Source: Muscardinus avellanarius (taxonomy: Eukaryota; Chordata; Mammalia; Rodentia; Gliridae). Taken from it: a stretch of DNA of 64,000 nt. Shown in pieces: positions 56,749-64,000 of the stretch; position 1 is the stretch's first letter; each line of letters starts with the position of its first letter. A program made the translations under genes and the position numbers. Where the stretch lies: assembly GCA_963383645.1 (NCBI GenBank), contig OY726565.1:33336529-33400528 (forward strand), in the 5' to 3' direction. The notes below the pieces were generated by a model. It was given only the letters and a program-made list of their open reading frames with translations. It did not search any database and was not told the origin of the DNA.

Positions 56749-57396
56749 CAAATTATCCAGTGTGTCAAAGGACAAAGAGCTCATTCATTGTTGATGGGCA
56801 TACAAACTGGCACAGTCATATTGAGAGACAAGTTTGGTATTTTCTTATAAAACTAAACATACTTTTACCCTATAATCCAGTGATTTGTGTTTTGATTTTT
56901 CTCAAATGAGCTACAAATTCATAATAACATGAAAACTTCCACAGAATATTTATGATAATTTTATTCATACTTGCTAAAATGTGAAAGCAAAGAAGATGAA
57001 CTTCAGGAGGGGAGTGTTTAAATATACTGTGGTACTTCCAGAAAGTAGAATATTATTCAGCACTAAAAAAAAAAAAAAAGCTACCAAACCATAAAAAGAT
57101 GTAGACATTAAATACCTATCACTAAATGGAAAAAAGCCAATCTAAAAATGCTACATACTGTATGATACCAAGTAGATGTCATTTTGGAAAAGACAAAATA
57201 TGGAGATAGAAAAAATATCAATAGATCTCAAAGAGGAGGGATGGAAAAATAAATAGGCAGAGCACAGGGGACATATAGGGCTGTGTAAACATCCTGTATG
57301 CTATCGTGATAGTGAATACATGCTATTATACACTTGTCCAATAGAATCTATAACCTCAAGATTTAACTCTAACCTATGGTCTTTGAGTGATAATAA
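56749..57396 (+). mobile_element. Ancient L1 ORF2 tail and 3' region
   Basis: CATTGTTGATGGGCATACAAACTGG, CCCTATAATCCAGTGATTTG, ATAGAATATTATTCAGC-type phrase near 57045 and CATACTGTATGATACC near 57157 are diverged ORF2/3'UTR landmarks of an old L1. Confidence 0.7.
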
Positions 57397-57872
57397 TGCG
57401 TGGTGGCACATGCTTGTAATCCCTGCACTTGGGAGGTGGAGACAAGAGGATTGCACACGTTCGAAGCCAGCCGCGCTGGTTTAAGAGACCCTGTTTCCAA
57501 ATTTTAAAAAGTATAAAATAGGCTGGGTGTGGTGGCACATGCTTGTAATCCCCGCGTTTGGGAGGCAGAGGCAGGAGGATCACGCAGGTTTGAAGCCAGC
57601 CACATGCACTGGCTTAGGAGACCCTGTTTCCAAATACACACACACAAAAAAAGTAAAAATAAGTCTGGGAGTGTAGCCCAGAGGTAGAAGGGCTTCCAGG
57701 AACCCCAGTACCACCAAAAAAAAAAAAAAAAAAAAGCATAAAATGGGTCTGGGAGTGTAGACTGGAGGTAGAAGGGTTTCCAGGAACCCCAGTACCACAA
57801 AAAAAAAGTATAAAATGGGTCTGGGAGTGTAGACTGGAGGTAGAAGGGTTTCCAGGAACCCCAGTACCACCA
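57397..57872 (+). mobile_element. Nested B1-dID SINEs with duplicated ID tail
   Basis: The outer left monomer (57397-57505) is interrupted by a full copy (57522-57730), with target-site duplication AGTATAAAATAGG / AGCATAAAATGGG. The outer ID half (57736-57798) then repeats as a second near-identical copy (57808-57871), period 72 bp. Confidence 0.9.
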
Positions 57873-57934
57873 AAATAATCATCAGTGAAGGTTCTCAGGG
57901 TGACAAATGTGCCACTCAGGTGAGGAGGGTGGTG

Positions 57935-58090
57935 TGGTACTGGAGGTAGAACCCAAAGGGAATCTACCTTCAAGCTGTACTCCCAGCCCTTTTTTTATTG
58001 TTATCCTCAACTGAGGTCTCTCTAGGTATCTGAAAATCTTGCTAAATTGCTGAGGCTAATCTTGAACCTGTGATCCTCCTGTCTCAGCCT
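57935..58090 (-). mobile_element. B1-dID SINE, antisense, truncated
   Basis: GGTACTGGAGGTAGAACCCAAAGGG through GATCCTCCTGTCTCAGCCT; the 5' part of the B1 half is missing. Confidence 0.83.
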
Positions 58091-58129
58091 GGGGAAGGCT
58101 ATGTATGTGAAGGCATCTGGGAATTCTTG

Positions 58130-58325
58130 GTCCCATTCTCCCCAATTTTCTGTGACTCTTAAGAAATGGGCAAAAGATCTAAACAGATATTACTTCAAAG
58201 AAGTCATACCAATGGCAAATAAACATTTTTAAAGGCTCAATCTCATTAGTCATTAGAGAAATGCAAGTCCAAATTACAATGAGCTATCCTTTCACATCCA
58301 CTAGCATGGCTAAAATAAAATAACA
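58130..58325 (+). mobile_element. Old L1 ORF2 fragment
   Basis: ATGGGCAAAAGATCTAAACAG, GGCAAATAAACATTTTTAAAGG and CATTAGAGAAATGCAAGTCC are the ORF2 segment that normally precedes the C-terminal region. Confidence 0.8.
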
Positions 58326-58521
58326 CCTAGCTAAAATTACAAGCATTTGGGAGGCTGATGCAGGAGGATCGTGGTTCACGGATAGCCTCAGCTACTTAGT
58401 GAGGCCCTTTGCAACTCAGTGAGATCCTGTTTCAAAATGAAAAATAAAAAATAGGGCTGGGAGTGTCGCTCAGAGGTAGAATGCTTTGGGTTACATCCCC
58501 AGTACTGAAAAAAAAAAAAAA
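58326..58521 (+). mobile_element. B1-dID SINE, 5' truncated
   Basis: Begins within the B1 half (AAATTACAAGCATTTGGGAGG) and runs to CATCCCCAGTACTG and poly-A. Confidence 0.87.
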
Positions 58522-58720
58522 TCCAGAAAACCTGTGAAAACATTAAAAGAACAAACCTAAGGGCAATTGGTATTGAGAAAGGTTGGAAAGCACAAACCAA
58601 GTGTGTGATAAACTTTTCAGAGAAATAAAATCAGAAAATATTCCCAACATGAATAATGAGATGGATATTAACACCTAAGAGCCACTCAGAAATCTAAATA
58701 GACAAGATCATCTATCTTCT
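58522..58720 (+). mobile_element. Old L1 ORF1 fragment
   Basis: AAAAGAACAAACCTAAGGGCAATTGG and ATTCCCAACATGAATAATG align with the ORF1 segment KRANLRIIGIEEG ... ENFPNIE of the younger copies, in broken frames. Confidence 0.7.
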
Positions 58721-58743
58721 ACTTCAATATGTTGTTTGGGGTT

Positions 58744-58934
58744 GTTTTTTTTGGGGGGGAGGGGGTAGTGATACTGGAGATTGAATCCTAGGGCATCCTA
58801 CATCCAGACTTGTTTTTCAAAACAGGGTCCTGCTATATTGCTGAGAGTCTCACTATATTGTTGATGAAACTGCGATCTTCTGGTCTCAACCTCCAAAGTA
58901 CTGGAATTACAGGCATGCTTCACCATGCCTAGCT
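58744..58934 (-). mobile_element. B1-dID SINE, antisense
   Basis: GTGATACTGGAGATTGAATCC through TTCACCATGCCTAGCT. The linker is shortened. Confidence 0.85.
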
Positions 58935-59039
58935 TGGGGTACTTTTAATGTTAAGAATCTGATTCTATTATTCATTAGTATGTAATGTGTATTGAGAGCC
59001 TTGCATGTGCCAGTCACTGTATTTGAGTCAATATAATTT

Positions 59040-59929
59040 TTTAATATTTTTATTGGTGCATTGTAATTATATATCATATTGGAATACAAGACTTGAGAGG
59101 ATATACAAGTACACATCGCCCAATTAGCCCTCATCCACTCCCCATCCCATTCCCTCCCACTCCCTCGATCCCATGCTTGATTGGTGATTATCTTTGATAC
59201 ATTTGTTTATGTACTTCCTGAGTTTTAAAGAGGTTCCATCCTCCCCATCCCATCCCCTCTGATTGGTCACCTTAATTGCTTCTCTATAGGGCCCTTTCTA
59301 CAACTCAACCTCCTCCTTTTACCCCTTTCCTCCTAGTTTTTGCTAATTAGGGGAAGCATCTGGTTTTTATTTTCTGTGATATTTCTCTGTGCATGCCACA
59401 TTGCAAGTTCCGATCTCACTCTTGATGGCCCCAGTAGTGGCCTGGCCACCCGGAGGGCTCTGATCCCGACCTCACTGGCTCCAGCACTGGCCTTGCCTCA
59501 TGGGAGGCCCTGATCCTGGCCACACTGGCCCCCACACCAGCCTAACCCCTCGGCTGGATCCGATCCCGGCCTTGGAGGCCCCAGCACCAGCCTTGCCTCA
59601 TGGCAGGCTCCAATCCCGGCCTCACTGACCCTGGCACCAGCCTAACCTCTCAGCAGGCTCCTATCCTGGCTTCTGAAGCCCCAGCACTGGCCTTGCCTCA
59701 CAACAGGCTCTGATCCTGGCCTCACTGGCCCCGGAACCGGCTTTAACCCTTGGCAGGCTCCAATCCCGGCCTCGGAGGCCCCAGCACTGGCCTTGCCTCA
59801 TGGCAGGCTCCAATCCCGGCCTTGCTGGCCCAGGCACCGGCCTAACCCATTGGCAGGCTCCAATCCTGGCCTCGGAAGCCCCAGAACCAGCCTTGCCTCA
59901 TGGCAGGCTCTGATCCCAGCCTTGGAGAC
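59040..59929 (-). mobile_element. SVA-like VNTR/L1-3'UTR composite element, copy A
   Basis: Read on the minus strand: about ten GC-rich units of about 50 bp (59929 to about 59411), a short linker (CTTGCAATGTGGCATGCAC), then L1 3'UTR from just after the ORF2 stop (AAAACCAGATGCTTCCCC, a purine tract GGGAGTGGGAGGGAATGGG) to the terminus ACAATGCACCAATAAAAAT and A-rich tail at 59040. TCAATATAATTTTT / TCAATAATTTTT flank it, a likely duplication with a 2-bp loss. The insertion lies in the left target-site duplication of the SINE at 59945. There is no open frame for a transposition protein. Confidence 0.8.
59411..59929. repeat. GC-rich minisatellite of copy A
   Basis: About ten 50-bp units of the form CAGGCTCCAATCCCGGCCTC + GGAGGCCCCAGCACTGGCCT + TGCCTCATGG, alternating with a form that ends GCCTAACCCCTCGG. 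CpG sites are frequent but many have decayed to TG/CA. Confidence 0.93.
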
Positions 59930-59944
59930 TCAATAATTTTTTTA

Positions 59945-60160
59945 TTTTTTATTTTTTGCAGGTCTGGAGATGGAACCCAGGGACGTTCTACCTCCAAGCT
60001 ACACCCCCTGCCCTATTTTTTTTTTATTCTTTATTTTTGAAACAGGGTCTCACTAAGTTGCAGAGGGCTTCACTAAGTAGCTGAGGCTGTCTGAGAACTG
60101 CGATCCTCCAGTCTCAGCCTCCTGAATACTGAGATTACAAGCATGCCCTACCACACCCAG
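59945..60160 (-). mobile_element. B1-dID SINE, antisense
   Basis: TTGCAGGTCTGGAGATGGAACC through CCTACCACACCCAG. AGTCAATATAATT lies at 60163 and at 59027, beyond VNTR copy A. So the SINE is older and the VNTR element entered its left duplication. Confidence 0.9.
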
Positions 60161-60410
60161 TAAGTCAATATAATTCTAAGACAACCTATAGATTAAGCCA
60201 CCCGTCCCAACCAGCATTGGAGTTACCCTCTTTCCCTCTTCCCAAAAATCTTGGCAACTTCTACCCTCTTGTCTTCTCCTGAGTCAGGTGCTTGAGATGC
60301 ACTATAACCAGTCTTTCAGGGTTCTGAACTATCCAACACAGGTAGGGCCCAAGGTGCAGTCCCTGCAGAAAGCATCCTTCAAAGTGACATGATCAAAAGT
60401 TGGTGCTCAG
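60161..60410. other. Unique spacer
   Basis: Nothing recognised between the SINE and the L1 5'UTR. Confidence 0.4.
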
Positions 60411-61680
60411 GACTTCCGGGAAGATGGCGACCGAGAAAAGCGGGGCTTAAGAGCCCCGCTAACAACCAATCTCCATTACCACAAAATCAGAGCCTTTCAT
60501 AGCCAGAAAACACCATCACCAGAGAAACAAAAAAATCACCAGGCTCCAGAGAGAAAGCGGACTGAGAACAGAGCTCAAAGCCACAGAGGAGATACACAGG
60601 CCTCATCCCCGAGGATGCAGCAGCAGCGCCATACTGCTGGCAGCAGCGGCGAGTTCACCGGACGGATACAGCAAGCCGAGGTGAGCCGCTACGGAAGAGC
60701 CAGGCGGGATTTCTCGGCGCAGGGAGCTTCTAAAGCTCCCAGTGGCTGAGCTCAGCACACGCTGCAGGGATTCAGAGTAGAACTCAAAACCAAGAAGAAA
60801 CACGCCAGCCTCACAGTCGAGGGAGTAGCAGCAGCGCCATATTGCCACCGGCGGCAGCAACAGCAAATTCACCGAATCCAGTACAGCTACATCTGTACTC
60901 AAGAACAGTGAGTCAAATTGCGGGCCACAGAGGAGAAATCCCAGTACTGTACTCCCTGGGACTTGACCCAGTGGGGGAGGGGCGGTGGCAGAGATATCAC
61001 ACCATAGGAGAACGTGCAACCTGGCACCCCCCACAGTCTAAAGCAGCCTCTATCGACTCTCTGGGTCGGAGACTCTGTGATACAACCCAGTAAAGGAGTA
61101 GTGGGGTCTGAGATACTACTGACTCGAGATCCAGAACACCTTAAGTGAAGTCATAGTGACCCAAGGGAAGAACCCAGAGAAGGCACAAACTTCTGAAATC
61201 ATGAGAAAGAGGAATAATACTGGAGCAATGAATGCCCACAACCCCACAACATCAGAACCTGATAAAACAGAAAATCAGAGATTTCTAGAAGATCAAATCA
61301 GGAAAATAACTGTAGAAATAATAGAGGTGCTTCGAAAAGAACTCAGAGAGAGCCAAAAAGAGATAAAGGATGCAATTAATGAAGTAAAGGCCTCAATTCA
61401 AAGCACAAACAACCGATTAGACCACATGGAGAACAGAATCTCGCTCTTAGAAGATGAGCAATCCAAAAATGAACGCATAGTTTCTAATCTAGAAAAAAAT
61501 ATCCGACAGCAGGAATCTGACATTGAAGAAATATGGGCCCATTTTAAGAGAGCTAACCTAAGAATAATTGGAATAGAGGAGGGAAAAGAAAGTGAAACCA
61601 AAGGGATCAACAATCTCTTCAAGGAAGTAATAGCAGAAAATTTTCCAAACATAGAGCAAGAGGTCGATACACATCTAGGC
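60411..61680 (+). mobile_element. L1 5'UTR and partial ORF1, third copy
   Basis: GACTTCCGGGAAGATGGCGACC at 60411 starts the best preserved 5'UTR here, then ORF1 from ATG 61201. ORF1 stops matching at EQEVDTH (about 61672), mid-gene. A roughly 130-bp unassigned stretch follows, then antisense ORF2 begins at about 61810. The 3' half of ORF1, sense ORF2 and 3'UTR are absent. Confidence 0.85.
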
Positions 61681-61701
61681 CACAGAGTTCAGAAAAAATA
61701 A
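61201..61701 (+). pseudogene. L1 ORF1, 3'-truncated but open
   Basis: Starts MRKRNNTGAMNAHNP and stays open through the coiled coil (NRLDHMENRISLLEDEQSKN) into the RNA-recognition region (ANLRIIGIEEGKESETKGIN, LFKEVIAENFPNIEQEV), with no internal stop. It then runs into foreign sequence and stops after GHRVQKK at 61701. About 166 codons against about 305 for a full ORF1. It lacks the C-terminal RNA-binding domain. Confidence 0.88.
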
Positions 61702-61809
61702 GCAAAACTAACAAAAATGGGTTAAAAATATGTCAAAAAACCCAACTAACTTGGGTTCAAGCCTTATCCTTAATCCTGTTTAAAATTATATTCCTTTGGT
61801 CTGCAGTAC
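61681..61809. other. Junction sequence, unassigned
   Basis: A-rich stretch between plus-strand ORF1 and minus-strand ORF2. Not recognised as L1 or SINE. Confidence 0.4.
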
Positions 61810-62479
61810 CATTGCATCCCTATAGGCTTCCTCTTTAGGTTCTTGATGGTTTCCTTTGATGAGAAGAAACTTTTTAGTTTGATGCTGTCCCACTTGTTAA
61901 TTCTTGTTTTTCCTGCACTTTGGAAGTCTTATTGAGAAAGTTACTGCCTGTGCCTATATGTTAGAGTGTTGGTCTTATGCCTTTCTCTAATAACTTCACA
62001 GTCTCTGGTCTAATTTCTAAGTCTTTGATCCATCTCAAGTTGATTCCTGTGCATGGTGAGAAGTTAGGATTCAGATCCAACTTTCTACAAATGGACAGCC
62101 AATTTTCCCAGCACCGTTTGTTGAAAAGGCTGTCTTTTCTCCCGCGTATGAGTTTGGCCCCTTTGTCAAAGATCAATTGACTATAGATGTGTAGGTTTGT
62201 TTCTCTATCTTCTATTCTGTTCCACCGGTCAGTCTGCCTATTGTTGTGCCAATACCATGTTGTTTTTACTGCTATTGCTCTATAGTATAATTTGAAGTCC
62301 GGGATTGTGATGCCTCCTGCCTGGTCTTGTTGCTGAGAATTGCTTTGGCTATTCTGGGTCTTTTCTTTCTCCACACAAAATTCATAACTGATTTTTCCAG
62401 GTCTATGAGAAATGTTGTTGGTATTTTAATGGGAATTGCATTGAATCTATAGATCACTTTTAGCAGTATGGCCATTTTT

Positions 62480-63853
62480 TTTATTGTATATATACATATT
62501 TTATTTTATTTTATTTTTATCATTTTTTAATTTATTTTTATTGGTGCATTGTAATCATACATCACATTGGAATACAAGACTTGAGAGGATATAAAAGCAC
62601 ACATCATCCAATTAGCCCTCATCCACTCCCCATCCCATTCCCTCCCCCTCCCTCAATCCCATGCTTGTTTGGTGTTTAACTTTGATACATATGTTTATGT
62701 ACCTCCTGCTTTTTAAAGAGGCTTTATCCTCCCTTATTTCATACCCTCTGATTGGTCACCTTAATTGCTTTACTATAGGGTCCTTTCTATAGCTTTACCA
62801 CTTCCTGTTGCCCCTTTCCTCCTAGTTATTGCTAATTAGGGGAAGCATATGGTTTTAATTTTATGCGATATTTCTCAGTGTATGCCACGTTGCAAATACC
62901 GATCCCACTCTTAACAGCCCCAGTTGTGGCCTGGCTACCCGGTGGACTGATCCAGACCTTGCTGGCTCAAGCAGTGGCCTTGCCTCGTGGGAGGCCCCGA
63001 TTCTGGTTTTGCTGGCCCCGACACTGGCCTAACCCCTCAGCTGGCTCCGATCCCGGCCTCAGAGGCCCCAGCACCGGCCTTCCTCACAGCAGGCTCCGAT
63101 GCTAGCCGATGGCCCCGGCATCGGCCTAACCCCGTGGCAGGCTCTGATCCAGGCCTCGGAGGCCTCAGTAGCAGCCTTGCTTCACAGAGGGCTCCGATGC
63201 CGGCCGCTGGCCCCGTCACTGGCCTAACCCCTCGGCAGGCTCCAATCCCGGCCTCAGAGGCCTCAGTAGCGGCCTTGCCTCACGGAAGACTCCGATGCCG
63301 GCCAGTGGCCCCAGCACCAGCCTAACCCCTCAGCAGGCTCCGATCCTGGCCTCGCTGGCCCCAGCACCGGCCTAACCCCTCGGCAGGCTCTGATCCCGAC
63401 CTCGGAGGCCCCAGCCCCGGCCTTGCCTCGCGGCAGGCTCCAATGCAGGCCACTGGTCCCAGCACCAGCCTAACCCCTCAGCAGGCTCCGATCCCGGCCT
63501 CAGAGGCCCCAGCACAGGCCTTGTCTCATGGCAGGCTCCAATGCCAGCCTCGCTAGCTCCAGCACCGGCCTAAACCCTTGGCAGGCTCCAATCCCGGCCT
63601 CGGAGGCCTCAATAGCGGCCTTGCCTCACGGAAAGCTCCGATGCCGGCTGCTGGCCCTGGCACCGGGCTAACCCCTCAGCAGGCTCTGGTCCCAACCTCG
63701 GAAGCCCCAGCACCAGCCTTGCCTCACGGCAGGCTCCAATCCCGGCCACGCTGGCCCTGGCACCGGCCTGACCCCTCGGCAGGTTCCGATCCCGGCCTTG
63801 GAGGCCCCAGCACTGGCCTTGCCTCATGGCAGGCTCCGATCCCGGCCACGCTG
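62480..63853 (-). mobile_element. SVA-like VNTR/L1-3'UTR composite element, copy B
   Basis: The 1374-bp insertion splits the L1 ORF2 between ...YYKNGHT and MAILL.... A perfect 17-bp target-site duplication GCAGTATGGCCATTTTT lies at 62463-62479 and 63854-63870. On the minus strand: about nineteen 50-bp GC-rich units (63853 to about 62900), linker (TTTGCAACGTGGCATACAC), L1 3'UTR (AAAACCATATGCTTCCCC ... GGGAGGGGGAGGGAATGGG) and terminus ACAATGCACCAATAAAAAT with a long A/T-rich tail (62480-62540). The modules and the linker junction match copy A; only the unit count differs. Confidence 0.9.
62900..63853. repeat. GC-rich minisatellite of copy B
   Basis: About nineteen units of about 50 bp. Two unit types alternate: one has GGAGGCCCCAGCACCGGCCT + TGCCTCACGG, the other GCTGGCCCCGGCACCGGCCT + AACCCCTCGG, so the higher-order period is about 100 bp. 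Many CpG sites are retained, more than in copy A. Confidence 0.95.
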
Positions 63854-64000
63854 GCAGTATGGCCATTTTTATAATATTTATTTTGCCTATCCATGAGCAA
63901 GTGAGGTCTTTCCATCTTCCAAGGTCTTCTTCAATTTCTTTCTTTAATGTTTTGTAGTTTTCTCTGTAGAGGTCTGTTACATCTTTGGTTAGGTTTATTC

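Larger units (their letters stand above)
61810..64000 (-). mobile_element. L1 ORF2 fragment on the minus strand (continues out of window)
   Basis: Plus-strand text is antisense ORF2 of a fairly young L1: GTTCTTGATGGTTTCCTTTG, GATCCATCTCAAGTTGATTCC, TTTTCCCAGCACCGTTTG, TAATTTGAAGTCCGGGATTG. The minus strand encodes, in two overlapping frames, the region after the reverse transcriptase: [20 protein letters not shown] (63915 down), interrupted by VNTR copy B, then [53 protein letters not shown] and [18 protein letters not shown]. Its 3' end is missing at 61810. Confidence 0.88.

Noticed and set aside
59411..63853. CRISPR-like regular repeats
   Set aside because: Units are contiguous without unique spacers and lie in a mammalian genome; they are VNTR arrays.
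62863..63915. Repetitive Pro/Ala/Gly-rich frames in the VNTR
   Set aside because: A unit of about 50 bp shifts frame each repeat, the frames lack conserved starts, and the array is a noncoding minisatellite in a retroelement.

Overview
This 64-kb window is nuclear DNA of a rodent, almost certainly a squirrel (Sciuridae). The main evidence is about 70 copies of one dimeric SINE. Its left half is a B1/7SL-type monomer (GGTGGCGCACGCTTGTAATC near the start). Its right half is an ID/tRNA-Ala-like monomer (GGGTGTAGCTCAGAGGTAGA, then GGTTCCATCCCCAGTACC) and an A-rich tail. This is the layout of B1-dID elements, known from squirrels and close relatives. Base composition is AT-rich, and coding sequence occurs only as small exons.

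One gene is recognisable, on the minus strand: the 5' half of BCKDHB, the E1-beta subunit of the mitochondrial branched-chain 2-oxoacid dehydrogenase. Coding exon 1 is at 50067-50268, exon 2 at 31666-31743 and exon 3 at 28180-28248. All have consensus splice sites and the reading frame runs through the joins. Together they encode the mitochondrial targeting peptide and the start of the mature subunit, 116 codons plus one base. Intron 1 is about 18.3 kb and intron 2 about 3.4 kb. Intron 3 fills 1-28179 and leaves the window; I did not find exon 4. Exon 1 lies in a CpG-rich promoter (about 49.9-50.5 kb) with a palindromic NRF1-like site, GC boxes and an inverted CCAAT box, as expected for a nuclear gene of a mitochondrial enzyme. 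From 50.5 to 64 kb is upstream intergenic DNA made mostly of repeats.

The rest is a dense retrotransposon landscape: L1 fragments of several ages, ancient MIR/L2/hAT remnants, one solo LTR with a perfect 6-bp target duplication inside an L1, and many microsatellites grown from SINE tails. One of these is a roughly 260-bp pure-purine GGA/GAA tract in BCKDHB intron 1.

Two composite retroelement families are the most interesting content. (1) A half-L1-like element of about 2.76 kb occurs twice (6968-9730 and 45327-48284). It consists of an L1 5'UTR, a complete ORF1, an antisense piece of an ancient L1 ORF2, and an L1 3'UTR with A-tail. Each copy has its own target-site duplication, so the chimera itself moved at least twice. 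(2) An SVA-like element occurs twice on the minus strand (about 59040-59929 and 62480-63853). It is a GC-rich VNTR of about 50-bp units, alternating as A/B dimers of about 100 bp, joined through the same short linker to an L1 3'UTR and A-tail. One copy sits inside an L1 ORF2 with a 17-bp target-site duplication. A third ORF1 block at 60411-61680 lies between the two VNTR elements, head-to-head with a minus-strand L1 ORF2 that runs out of the window.
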